DNA of 43,984 nucleotides, from contig JAEZBO010000187.1 in assembly GCA_023427085.1 (NCBI GenBank), positions 1-43,984 of the forward strand, written 5' to 3'. Position 1 is the first letter of the stretch. Each line of letters begins with the position of its first letter. The stretch is from Pseudomonadota bacterium (lineage in GTDB: Bacteria; Pseudomonadota; Gammaproteobacteria; Burkholderiales; Burkholderiaceae_B). Below, one piece after another: positions 15,602 through 23,179 of the stretch. The translations under genes and the position numbers were made by a program. The notes under the pieces were generated by a model that worked only from the letters and a program-made list of their open reading frames with translations, was not told the DNA's origin and ran no database searches.

Positions 15602-15607
15602 TATAAT
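15602..15607 (+). promoter_or_regulatory. -10 box of the alaS promoter
   Basis: A consensus TATAAT stands 31 bp upstream of the alaS ATG, the only AT-rich patch in the gap. No consensus -35 is visible in the GC-rich spacer. Confidence 0.55.
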
Positions 15608-15637
15608 CGAAGATTCGCCCCATTTTCGGCCGCCCGC

Positions 15638-18262
15638 ATGAAAGTCTCCGAGATCCGTCAAAAATTCCTGCAGTTCTTCCAGTCACAGGGCCACACCATC
15701 GTCCCGTCCTCGTCGCTGGTGCCGGGCAACGACCCGACGCTGCTGTTCACCAATTCGGGCATGGTGCAGTTCAAGGACGTCTTCACGGGCAAGGAGCCGC
15801 GTCCCTACAAGCGCGCCACCTCGTCGCAGCGCAGCGTGCGCGCCGGCGGCAAGCACAACGATCTCGAGAACGTCGGCTACACCGCCCGGCATCACACCTT
15901 CTTCGAGATGCTGGGCAACTTCAGCTTTGGCGACTATTTCAAGCATGACGCGATCCGTTATGCCTGGAAGCTGCTGACCGAGGTCTATGGGCTGCCGGCC
16001 GAAAAGCTCTGGGTGACGGTCTACCAAGAAGACGACGAGGCCTATGGCATCTGGCAGAACGAGATCGGCGTGCCGGTCGAGCGCATCATCCGTATCGGCG
16101 ACAACAAGGGCGCGCGCTATGCCTCGGACAACTTCTGGCAGATGGCCGAGACCGGCCCCTGCGGTCCCTGCACCGAGATCTTCTTCGATCACGGCCCGGA
16201 CGTGTGGGGCGGCCCGCCCGGATCGCCCGAAGAAGACGGCGACCGCTACATCGAGGTCTGGAACCTGGTGTTCATGCAGTTCGACCGCGATGCCTCCGGC
16301 ACGCTGACGCCGCTGCCCAAGCCCTGTGTCGATACCGGCATGGGCCTGGAGCGCATCGCCGCGGTGCTGCAGGGCGTGCACTCGAACTACGAGATCGATC
16401 TGTTCCAGGCGCTGATCGCCGCCGCCGCGCGCGAAACCGGCTGTCAGGACAAACAAGAAAACTCGCTCAAGGTCATCGCCGACCACATCCGCGCCTGCTC
16501 GTTCCTGATCGTCGACGGCGTGATCCCCAGCAACGAAGGCCGCGGCTACGTGCTGCGCCGCATCGTGCGGCGCGCGCTGCGTCATGGCTACAAGCTGGGT
16601 CAGACCAAGCCGTTCTTCCATCGGCTGGTGCCCGATCTGGTGCAGCAGATGGGCCAGGCCTATCCCGAGCTCGAGCAGGCCGGCGCGCGGGTCGCGCAGG
16701 TGCTCAAGCAAGAAGAAGAGCGCTTCGGCGAGACGCTCGAGCACGGCATGAAGATCCTCGACGCCGCCTTGTCCGGCGTCGCCGAAGGCGGCCGCATCGA
16801 AGGCACGACGCTATTCACGCTGTACGACACCTACGGCTTCCCGGTCGACCTGACCGCCGACATCTGCCGCGAGCGCGGCGTCGAGGTCGACCTCGACGGC
16901 TTCGAAGCCGCGATGACGCGCCAGCGTGAGCAGGCCCGCGCCGCCGGCAAGTTCAAGGCAGCCGAGGGACTGGCCTACGAGGGCGAGCAGACCCGTTTCG
17001 GCGGCTACGACAGCCTGAGCGGCGAAGCCAAGGTGCTGGCGCTGTACGTCGGCGGTACCGCGGTCCAGACGGTCGAAGCCGGCCAGGACGCCATCGTGGT
17101 GCTGGACGGCACGCCGTTCTACGCCGAGTCGGGCGGCCAGGTCGGTGATGCCGGCGTGCTGCAGGCCGGCGACGCGGTGTTCGCCGTCGCCGATACGCAA
17201 AAGATCCAGCCGGGCGTGTTCGGCCATCACGGCAGCTTGCAGAACGGCACGCTGACGGTCGGGGCGCAGGTGCAGGCCCAGGTCGACATCGCGCGCCGTG
17301 CGCGCACGGTGCGCAACCATTCGGCCACCCATTTGATGCACAAGGCCTTGCGCGAGGTGCTGGGTGGCCACGTGCAACAGCGCGGCTCGCTGGTCGACGC
17401 CGACAAGACCCGTTTCGACTTCGCGCACGACGCGCCGATGAGCGCCGAGCAGATCGCCGAGGTCGAGTCGATCGTCAACGCCGAGGTGCTGGCCAATCAC
17501 GCGGTGCAGGCCCGCGTCATGGCCTATGACGACGCGGTCAAGGGCGGTGCGATGGCGTTGTTCGGCGAAAAGTACGGCGATACCGTGCGGGTGCTCGACA
17601 TCGGCTCGTCGCGCGAGCTGTGCGGCGGCACCCACGTCGCCCGTACTGGCGACATCGGCCTGTTCAAGATCGTCGGCGAGGGCGGCGTGGCCGCCGGCGT
17701 GCGCCGGGTCGAGGCCATCACCGGCGACAACGCCTTGCGCTGGGTGCAGAACCTGAACGCGACGCTGGCCCGCGCGGCCGGCGCGCTCAAGACCCAGCCG
17801 GCCGAGCTGCCCGAGCGCATCGCGCAGGTGCAGGACCAGGTCCGCCAGCTCGAAAAGGAACTCGAGCAGGCGCGCGCGCGGCTGGCTTCCAGCGCCGGCA
17901 ACGACCTGGCCGCCAGCGCGGCGGTCCAGTTGCCGGGTGCGACGCTGCTGGCCGCGGTGGTCAAGGATGTCGATCCCAAGGCGCTGCGCGGCATGGTCGA
18001 CCAGCTCAAGGACAAGCTCAAGCCGGCCGTGGTGCTGCTGGCCACCGGCGCGGCCGATGGCAAGATCAGCATCGTCGGCGGCGTGACGCCCGATCTGGTC
18101 GGTCGCGTCAAGGCCGGCGACCTGGTCGGCCACGTGGCCACGCAGGTCGGTGGCAAGGGCGGTGGCCGCCCCGACATGGCGATGGGTGGCGGCGCCGACC
18201 TGGCCGCGCTGCCGGCCGCGGTGCAGGGTGTGCGCGCCTGGGTCGAGCAGCGGCTGCAATGA
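15638..18262 (+). CDS. alaS: Alanine--tRNA ligase
   Basis: An 874-residue class II synthetase that charges tRNA-Ala and clears Ser/Gly mischarges. The start MKVSEIRQKFLQFFQSQGH is canonical. Motif regions RATSSQRSVRAGGKHNDLE and TFFEMLGNFSFGDYF are intact, and the CVDTGMGLERIAAVLQG segment is present. The editing domain has the zinc-site pieces HSATHLMHKAL and ELCGGTHVARTGDI. The C-terminal oligomerisation/C-Ala domain ends GGGADLAALPAAVQGV. The length is essentially that of E. coli AlaS (876). The preceding gene is the end of the pil operon, and a TusA-like gene follows 70 bp later on the same strand. Confidence 0.98.
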   Translation: MKVSEIRQKFLQFFQSQGHTIVPSSSLVPGNDPTLLFTNSGMVQFKDVFTGKEPRPYKRATSSQRSVRAGGKHNDLENVGYTARHHTFFEMLGNFSFGDYFKHDAIRYAWKLLTEVYGLPAEKLWVTVYQEDDEAYGIWQNEIGVPVERIIRIGDNKGARYASDNFWQMAETGPCGPCTEIFFDHGPDVWGGPPGSPEEDGDRYIEVWNLVFMQFDRDASGTLTPLPKPCVDTGMGLERIAAVLQGVHSNYEIDLFQALIAAAARETGCQDKQENSLKVIADHIRACSFLIVDGVIPSNEGRGYVLRRIVRRALRHGYKLGQTKPFFHRLVPDLVQQMGQAYPELEQAGARVAQVLKQEEERFGETLEHGMKILDAALSGVAEGGRIEGTTLFTLYDTYGFPVDLTADICRERGVEVDLDGFEAAMTRQREQARAAGKFKAAEGLAYEGEQTRFGGYDSLSGEAKVLALYVGGTAVQTVEAGQDAIVVLDGTPFYAESGGQVGDAGVLQAGDAVFAVADTQKIQPGVFGHHGSLQNGTLTVGAQVQAQVDIARRARTVRNHSATHLMHKALREVLGGHVQQRGSLVDADKTRFDFAHDAPMSAEQIAEVESIVNAEVLANHAVQARVMAYDDAVKGGAMALFGEKYGDTVRVLDIGSSRELCGGTHVARTGDIGLFKIVGEGGVAAGVRRVEAITGDNALRWVQNLNATLARAAGALKTQPAELPERIAQVQDQVRQLEKELEQARARLASSAGNDLAASAAVQLPGATLLAAVVKDVDPKALRGMVDQLKDKLKPAVVLLATGAADGKISIVGGVTPDLVGRVKAGDLVGHVATQVGGKGGGRPDMAMGGGADLAALPAAVQGVRAWVEQRLQ

Positions 18263-18332
18263 GTGTGTGCCGCGCGGTGGCGCTCCAGGCGGCGGCGCGC
18301 GGATCTTTGTTGGTATTTGCCAGGGTGGCCCG

Positions 18333-18611
18333 ATGAGCACCGACGACATCCGAGACACTGCGGTCCCGTCCGACGACGAGCTGCCGATGCACCACCTGGT
18401 GGTCGACGCTTGCGGGCTGGTGTGTCCCTTGCCGATCCTGAAGGCAAAAAAGGCCTTGGCGCAGCTCGAGAGCGGGCAGGTGCTGAAGGTGTTGACCACC
18501 GACCGCACCGCGATCAAGGATTTCCAGGCGTTCGCCAAACAAACCGGCAACACGCTGATGCTGCAGCACCAGGCAGGACCGCGGGTGTTGCATTTCCTGC
18601 GTCGGCGCTAA
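18333..18611 (+). CDS. TusA-family sulfurtransferase (SirA-like)
   Basis: A 92-residue small protein with the TusA/SirA/YeeD fold. The active-site segment VVDACGLVCPLPILKAKKAL contains the catalytic cysteine of the CPxP motif, and LKVLTTDRTAIKDFQAFAKQ and FLRRR complete the two-layer fold. Such proteins carry persulfide sulfur for tRNA thiolation, molybdenum cofactor synthesis or other routes. Which route is served here is not clear. It lies downstream of alaS on the same strand, an arrangement seen in several Burkholderiales. Weak ribosome-binding sequence (AGGGTGG) precedes the ATG. Confidence 0.9.
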   Translation: MSTDDIRDTAVPSDDELPMHHLVVDACGLVCPLPILKAKKALAQLESGQVLKVLTTDRTAIKDFQAFAKQTGNTLMLQHQAGPRVLHFLRRR

Positions 18612-18694
18612 GCCACACGCGGTACTAAATAACGCGTAATCTGCCCTCGTGGGGGCGATGTGCGTTAGAATCTTCTGTTGCTCCTGACAAGTAT

Positions 18695-18724
18695 TTGCCA
18701 ACTAGGCGCGTCAGGTGCTATCCT
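18695..18724 (+). promoter_or_regulatory. Candidate rpsP operon promoter
   Basis: TTGCCA (18695-18700) and TATCCT (18719-18724) are 18 bp apart, 36 bp before the rpsP ATG. A second -10-like TAGAAT lies at 18666-18671 without a good -35. Either or both could drive rpsP-rimM-trmD. Confidence 0.45.
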
Positions 18725-18759
18725 AACTGGCTTTTCTCAACATTTTCAAGGAATTACCT

Positions 18760-19020
18760 ATGGTGGTGATTCGCCTGGCCCGCGGTGGGTCCAAGAAGCG
18801 ACCGTTCTATAACGTAGTGGCTGCCGATTCGCGCAATCGTCGCGATGGCCGCTTCATCGAGCGCGTGGGTTTTTACAACCCCGTGGCTAGCGAGAATGAC
18901 GAGCGTCTGCGTCTGGCCCTGGATCGCGTCCAGCACTGGACCGGCAATGGCGCCCAGCTCTCGCCCGCTGTCGAGCGTCTGGTCAAGGAATACTCGGCCA
19001 AGGTTTCGGCTGCTGCCTGA
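18760..19020 (+). CDS. rpsP: 30S ribosomal protein S16
   Basis: An 86-residue ribosomal protein needed for 30S assembly. The start VVIRLARGGSKKRPFYNVVA, the core RDGRFIERVGFYNPVA and DRVQHWTGNGAQLSP are diagnostic. A good ribosome-binding site (AAGGAATTACCT) precedes the ATG. It heads the classic rpsP-rimM-trmD transcription unit. Codon use is biased as for a highly expressed gene. Confidence 0.98.
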   Translation: MVVIRLARGGSKKRPFYNVVAADSRNRRDGRFIERVGFYNPVASENDERLRLALDRVQHWTGNGAQLSPAVERLVKEYSAKVSAAA

Positions 19021-19037
19021 AGCGGCTCGCCTGCTCG

Positions 19038-19054
19038 GGGTGGCCCAGCCACCC
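19038..19054. other. Short hairpin between rpsP and rimM
   Basis: GGGTGGC and GCCACCC are perfect 7-bp arms around a 3-base loop, 17 bp after the rpsP stop. It may lower rimM/trmD expression relative to rpsP, or stabilise the rpsP mRNA end; both are inference. Confidence 0.4.
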
Positions 19055-19164
19055 GTGGCTGAGCCCAACCCGTCGATCCGGCCTGTCAGGTCGGTTGGAC
19101 GAGTCGATACAAGATGTGCGCGCCGCGCCCGGCGTGCGTGCGCCGTCTTGTCAAGGACAGTGTC

Positions 19165-19872
19165 GTGACTCAGGCTAGTTCCAAGCGCGCCGCGCCAAGC
19201 GATCTGATCGAACTCGGTCGTATCGTGTCGGCCTATGGCGTGAAAGGTTGGGTCAAGGTCCAGCCTTATTCTTCCCAGGCCGAAGTCCTGTTGGCAGCCT
19301 CCACCTGGTGGTTGGCGCGTACTCCTGCGCCTGGCGCAGTGGCGTCCAAGGCGGCGACGGCGGATGCCGTGGCTCGCGACGCATCGAGCTCCGACGTTTG
19401 CGCAACGTCCGCTGACGCTGGCCGCGCCGGCGCGGCGGTCGCCGACTGCGAGGCCGTCACGGTGCTGACGTCCCGCCCGCAAGGGTCGACGGTCGTGGCT
19501 GCGCTCGACGGCGTCGACGATCGTGACGTGGCGCACGCCATGCGTGGCATCGGCGTCTATATCTCGCGGGCCGATTTCCCTGCCGTCGAGGCGGGCGAAT
19601 ACTATTGGGTCGACCTGGTCGGCTGCCTGGTCTATGGTGACGACGACGGTGCGTCGGTGTTGCTGGGACGGGTCGCCGACGTGACCGAGAACGGTGCGCA
19701 CGCCTTGTTGAAGGTGCAGCGCCTGGTCCAGGAAGACGCCGGCTTGCGGCCCTTGCTGTCGGCCAAAGGCCGCGAACAGGAGCTGCTGGTGCCCTTTGTC
19801 GATGCCCACCTGCTGTCGGTCGATCTGGCCGCGCGCCGCATCGACACCAATTGGCCCATCGACTACGAATAA
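19165..19872 (+). CDS. rimM: Ribosome maturation factor RimM (with an Ala/Ser-rich insert)
   Basis: A 235-residue 16S rRNA processing and 30S maturation factor that binds S19. The N-terminal barrel starts LIELGRIVSAYGVKGWVKVQPYS. The C-terminal PRC barrel has EYYWVDLVGCLVYGDDDG, LGRVADVTENGAHALLKV, LVPFVDAHLLSVDL and the ending IDTNWPIDYE. The GTG at 19165 was chosen because AAGGA lies 7 bases upstream; ATG 19114 has no such site. Residues about 53-95 form an Ala/Ser/Asp-rich, low-complexity insert between two strands of the first barrel. This makes the protein longer than E. coli RimM (182). Confidence 0.95.
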   Translation: MTQASSKRAAPSDLIELGRIVSAYGVKGWVKVQPYSSQAEVLLAASTWWLARTPAPGAVASKAATADAVARDASSSDVCATSADAGRAGAAVADCEAVTVLTSRPQGSTVVAALDGVDDRDVAHAMRGIGVYISRADFPAVEAGEYYWVDLVGCLVYGDDDGASVLLGRVADVTENGAHALLKVQRLVQEDAGLRPLLSAKGREQELLVPFVDAHLLSVDLAARRIDTNWPIDYE

Positions 19873-19896
19873 CCCGCCGTCGGCCGGTGCGATGCC

Positions 19897-20685
19897 ATGC
19901 GTTTTGACGTCCTGACCTTGTTTCCCGATATGTTCGGGGCGCTCTGCGATATGGGCGTGACCGGTCGCGCCCATGCCTTCGGCCGCTGGCAGCTCAAGGC
20001 CTGGAATCCGCGCGACTTCACACACGACGTGCACCGCACGGTCGACGACCGTCCCTATGGCGGCGGGCCGGGCATGGTGATGATGGCGCAACCCTTGCTC
20101 GACGCCGTGCAGGCTGCCCGGCGCGACCGCGAACGGCTGGGCCATCCGCCGGCGCGCGTGGTGCTGCTGTCGCCGGCTGGCAGCCGCTTCGGCCAGGCCA
20201 CCGCGCAGCGGCTGGCGCATGCCCAGCAGGGCGTGATCCTGGTCTGCGGACGCTACGAGGGCATCGACCAGCGTTTCATCGACCAGTGCGTCGACGAGCA
20301 ATGGTCGCTGGGCGACTTCGTGCTGTCCGGCGGCGAGCTGGCCGCGATGGCGATGATCGACGCGACCGTCAGGTTGTTGCCCGGTGTGCTGGGCGACGCC
20401 GATTCGGCATTGCAGGATTCCTTCCATCCCTCGCTGTCGGGCCTGCTCGACAGTCCGCACTACACGCGACCGGAACAATGCAGCGGCGCGGGCGTGCCGG
20501 CTCCGCTGCTGTCGGGTCACCACGAGCGCATCGCGCGCTGGCGCCGCGAGCAGTCGCTGATGCTCAGCGCCAGCCGCCGGCCCGACCTGATCGTGGCCGC
20601 GCGTCAGCGCGGCGAGCTCACGCGCGAGGACGAGGCCTTTCTGGTTCGGCTCGACAAGGCCCGCGGCGAGACCGACAAGGATTGA
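19897..20685 (+). CDS. trmD: tRNA (guanine-N1)-methyltransferase
   Basis: A 262-residue SPOUT-class enzyme that makes m1G37 in tRNAs. The start is MRFDVLTLFPDMFGAL. The substrate loop DDRPYGGGPGMVMMAQPLL, then VLLSPAGSRFGQATAQRLA and the trefoil-knot segment LVCGRYEGIDQRFID are intact, as are LGDFVLSGGELAAMAMIDA and HYTRPEQ. The length is normal. It is the third gene of the rpsP operon. The usual fourth gene rplS (L19) does not follow; a repeat tract and a convergent two-component system are there instead. Confidence 0.98.
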   Translation: MRFDVLTLFPDMFGALCDMGVTGRAHAFGRWQLKAWNPRDFTHDVHRTVDDRPYGGGPGMVMMAQPLLDAVQAARRDRERLGHPPARVVLLSPAGSRFGQATAQRLAHAQQGVILVCGRYEGIDQRFIDQCVDEQWSLGDFVLSGGELAAMAMIDATVRLLPGVLGDADSALQDSFHPSLSGLLDSPHYTRPEQCSGAGVPAPLLSGHHERIARWRREQSLMLSASRRPDLIVAARQRGELTREDEAFLVRLDKARGETDKD

Positions 20686-20824
20686 CACGCGCCGCAGTCC
20701 GCGCTGCGCGGCGGCGACAGGTCGGACAGGTCGGACACGCGCGCAGTAGGCGCTGCGCGGCGGCGACAGGCCGGACACGCGCCGCAGTTCGCGCTGCGCG
20801 ACGGCGGCAGGCTGGCCAGGTCGG
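20685..20824. repeat. Three imperfect direct repeats of 50, 40 and 50 bp
   Basis: Copies start at 20685, 20735 and 20775, each opening with ACACGCGC and carrying GCGCTGCGCG, then GGCGGCGACAGG or a close variant. The middle copy lacks one 10-bp GACAGGTCG-type step. They begin at the trmD stop codon and lie between trmD and the convergent histidine kinase gene. Confidence 0.8.
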
Positions 20825-20918
20825 ACCGGCAGCCAACCGGTCGTACGTCGCCAGCCTGATCGAGCCAGCCAGCCAGCCGGCCGGGTCGGTCCGCTCAGAT
20901 AGCTGAGCTCATCTCCGC

Positions 20919-22274
20919 TCAGCTCGCCGGAAACACCACGCTGACCTGCAGCCCCTTGCCGTCCAGCCCCTGGCTGCAAACGCGCCGCGCGCCGTGCAGC
21001 GCCACCACGCGCGCGACCAGCGACAGGCCGATGCCGCTGCCGCGCTCCTGGTTGCCGGCCACCCGGTAAAACCGATCGAAGATCTTCTCGTGTTCGGCGG
21101 TCGGCACGCCCGGCCCGTTGTCGGCCACGCTGAGCAGCACCTGGCCATCGGGCTGGCGCGCGCATTGCACCCGCACCATGCCGCCTGCCGGCGTATGGCG
21201 GATCGCGTTGTCCAGCAGATTGCCGACCAGCACGCCCAGCGCGTCGACATTGCCGCGCACCGAGCAGGGCTCGGTCTCGAGCGCCACGCGCAGGCCCTTG
21301 TTGCGCGCCTTGGTCTCGAGTTCGCGGGTCATGACGTTGACCACCCGCTCGAGCGCCACGCCGTCCTGCAGGGCCGCGACGTCCAGCGTATCCAGCCGTG
21401 CCTGGTCCAGCAGCTGTTCGGCCAAGCGCGAACTGCGATGGACCGCCAGTTGCAGCTTGTCGAGCGCTTCGCGGGCCTGCGCCGGATCGCTGGCCTGGCG
21501 CGCCACCTCGGCCTGGCTGGCCAGCACCGCCAGCGGCGTGCGCAGCTCGTGCGCCGCGTCGGCGACGAAACGTTTTTCCTTCTGTACCGCCTCGTCCAGC
21601 CGCGCCAGCAGCTTGTTGACCGCCTCGATGAACGGTTGCAGATCCTGCGGCAGCTCTTGATGCGGCAGCGGCGTCAGGTCCAGCGCCGGCCGGTCCAGGA
21701 TGGTCTTGCGCAACGTGTCCAGCGGCCGCAGCGTGCGCCGCAGCACCCACCAGACCGCCGCGGTCATCAGCAGCACGAACACCACCGTCATGCGCATCGA
21801 GCGATGCAGCAGCTCGCGGAATTCGGCGCGCAGTTGCGTGCGCGATTTGGCCACATGGGTCTGGATGATCGACTGCGCATCCGAGCGTGAGTAGACGCGC
21901 CAGTCTTCGCCGGCCAGCCGGGTGTCGCTGAAGCCTTCGCGATTGAGCGCTCCCAGCGGTTCGGACGGCGCGCCGGGCGAGCGCATCAGCAGCCGGCCGG
22001 TCTGCAGGTTCCAGATCTGGAAGGTCAGGTCCTCGGGCGGCAGCTCGATGCCGGTCGGCAGCGAGTAGCTTTCCTCGGCCGCGCCGGGCGGCAGGTTGGC
22101 CAGGCCGCGCGGTGTCGAGGCGATGATCTGGGTGCCGATCTCCTCGAGGCCGCGGTCCCACACGCCGGTCTCGGGCCGGGTGTATTCGTACATGTGCTCG
22201 GCGCGGCCGAGCAGCATGCAGATCACCAGGATGAACAGGAAGGTCGCGAACAGCCGTTTGCCCAGCGTGTTCAT
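20919..22274 (-). CDS. Sensor histidine kinase (OmpR-partner class)
   Basis: A 451-residue membrane kinase. Transmembrane helices lie at about 8-23 and 161-178, enclosing a periplasmic sensor domain of about 135 residues. A HAMP-like linker (RRTLRPLDTLRKTI) follows. The dimerisation/phosphoacceptor H-box is VADAAHELRTPLAVLAS with His242. The ATPase domain has the N-box VGNLLDNAIRHTPAGG, G1 VADNGPGVPTAEHEKIFDRF and G2 GSGIGLSLVARVVALHG. The layout is that of QseC/TctE/PmrB-type sensors. Its ATG overlaps the stop of the response regulator gene upstream, so the pair is translationally coupled. The signal is unknown. Confidence 0.93.
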   Translation of the reverse strand: MNTLGKRLFATFLFILVICMLLGRAEHMYEYTRPETGVWDRGLEEIGTQIIASTPRGLANLPPGAAEESYSLPTGIELPPEDLTFQIWNLQTGRLLMRSPGAPSEPLGALNREGFSDTRLAGEDWRVYSRSDAQSIIQTHVAKSRTQLRAEFRELLHRSMRMTVVFVLLMTAAVWWVLRRTLRPLDTLRKTILDRPALDLTPLPHQELPQDLQPFIEAVNKLLARLDEAVQKEKRFVADAAHELRTPLAVLASQAEVARQASDPAQAREALDKLQLAVHRSSRLAEQLLDQARLDTLDVAALQDGVALERVVNVMTRELETKARNKGLRVALETEPCSVRGNVDALGVLVGNLLDNAIRHTPAGGMVRVQCARQPDGQVLLSVADNGPGVPTAEHEKIFDRFYRVAGNQERGSGIGLSLVARVVALHGARRVCSQGLDGKGLQVSVVFPAS

Positions 22275-22939
22275 GACAGCGCCTCGCCCAGCCGGTAGCC
22301 GTAGCCATGCACGGTCATGATCAGCGACTCGCCGAGCTTGCGGCGCAACTGGTGGACGTAGACCGCGATGGTGTTGCTCTCGATGGTGCCATGGCCGCCG
22401 TAGACGGCGTCCTCGAGCTGGTTGCGCGACACCGCGTGGCCCTGGCGCTGCATCAACGCCAGCAGCGTCAGGTATTCGTGCTGGCTCAGCGTGACCGGCT
22501 CGCCGGCGCGCGTGACCTTGCGGCTGGCGGTCTCGATGGTGATCTCGCCGCAGCTGAGCAGCGGCACCACGGTGCCCTGGCTGCGGCGCATCACCGCGCG
22601 GATGCGGGCCAGCAGTTCGTCGAGCGGAAAGGGCTTGACCAGGTAATCGTCGGCGCCGGCGTCCAGCGCCTGCAGCCGTTCACTGAGCTGGTCGTGGGCG
22701 CTGATGACCAGCACCGGCGTGGGGTCGAGCCGCGAGCGCATGGTCGCCAGCACCGAATGGCCCGAACCGTCGGGCAGGCCCAGGTCGAGCAGCACGGTGC
22801 TGTAGGCGTGGTCGGTCAGCGCCAGCCGCGCGGCGCCCGCGTCGCGGGCCCAGTCGACCAGGTTGGCGCCGCCCTGCAGCAGCCCCGCGCGCAGGCTGTC
22901 GCCCAGCAGGGAATCGTCTTCGACCAGCAGTATCCGCAC
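22271..22939 (-). CDS. OmpR/PhoB-family response regulator
   Basis: A 222-residue transcription factor. The receiver domain has the acidic pocket in LVEDDSLLGDSLRAG, the phosphoacceptor Asp52 in TVLLDLGLPDGSG and the switch lysine in DDYLVKPFPLDELLARI. The winged-helix output domain has VTLSQHEYLTLLALMQRQG, then SNTIAVYVHQLRRKLG and VHGYGYRLGEAL. The start is taken as GTG at 22939, which gives VRILLVEDD and has GGAG 8 bases upstream. Upstream in-frame codons would add a run of Cys-Trp encoded by a microsatellite and are rejected. It overlaps the kinase gene by 4 bp. The target genes are unknown. Confidence 0.94.
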   Translation of the reverse strand: MRILLVEDDSLLGDSLRAGLLQGGANLVDWARDAGAARLALTDHAYSTVLLDLGLPDGSGHSVLATMRSRLDPTPVLVISAHDQLSERLQALDAGADDYLVKPFPLDELLARIRAVMRRSQGTVVPLLSCGEITIETASRKVTRAGEPVTLSQHEYLTLLALMQRQGHAVSRNQLEDAVYGGHGTIESNTIAVYVHQLRRKLGESLIMTVHGYGYRLGEALS

Positions 22940-23010
22940 GCTCAAGACTCCGAAAGCTAAGGGTGATGACCGGCGCCGGGCCGGTCGCGGGCACCGGCCT
23001 GGGCCGACGC

Positions 23011-23092
23011 ACCAGCACCAGCACCAGCACCAGCACCAGCACCAGCACCGGCACCGGCACCAGCACGGCACCGGCACCAGCACGGCACCGGC
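23011..23092. repeat. Hexanucleotide microsatellite (ACCAGC)n upstream of the response regulator
   Basis: Six perfect ACCAGC units (23011-23046) are followed by degenerate ACCGGC, ACCAGC and 5-bp ACGGC steps to 23092. Weaker similarity continues to about 23155. It lies 72 bp upstream of the regulator's start codon, in the gap after valS. Copy number could change by slippage and alter promoter spacing or leader length. Confidence 0.85.
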
Positions 23093-23179
23093 ACCTACAA
23101 CGGCACCAGCACTAGCGCAGGCACCAGCGCCAGCAACAGCCCAGGCACCCGCGCAGCCATGACCAGGCCCCCAGCGGGC

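Noticed and set aside
15300..15640. A shufflon after pilV
   Set aside because: No inverted 19-bp recombination sites, alternative C-terminal segments or rci recombinase gene were found before alaS.
18612..18759. A tRNA gene in the tusA-rpsP gap
   Set aside because: No cloverleaf or GTTCGA-type T loop is present; the gap holds promoter-like sequences only.
20685..20824. A CRISPR array
   Set aside because: There are three adjoining, unequal repeats with no unique spacers, and no cas genes.
18754..22308. A 1184-codon open frame on the minus strand across rpsP, rimM, trmD and the kinase
   Set aside because: It is antisense to well-identified genes and has the Arg/Gly/Ala-rich composition of a GC-rich shadow frame, with no recognisable domain outside the kinase part.
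22940..23083. An N-terminal extension of the response regulator with a Cys-Trp run
   Set aside because: It comes from the same microsatellite read on the minus strand; the GTG at 22939 begins the canonical receiver domain and has a ribosome-binding site.
22863..23162. A plus-strand frame with a His-Gln repeat run
   Set aside because: It only translates the ACCAGC microsatellite and adjacent antisense regulator sequence; no start signal.
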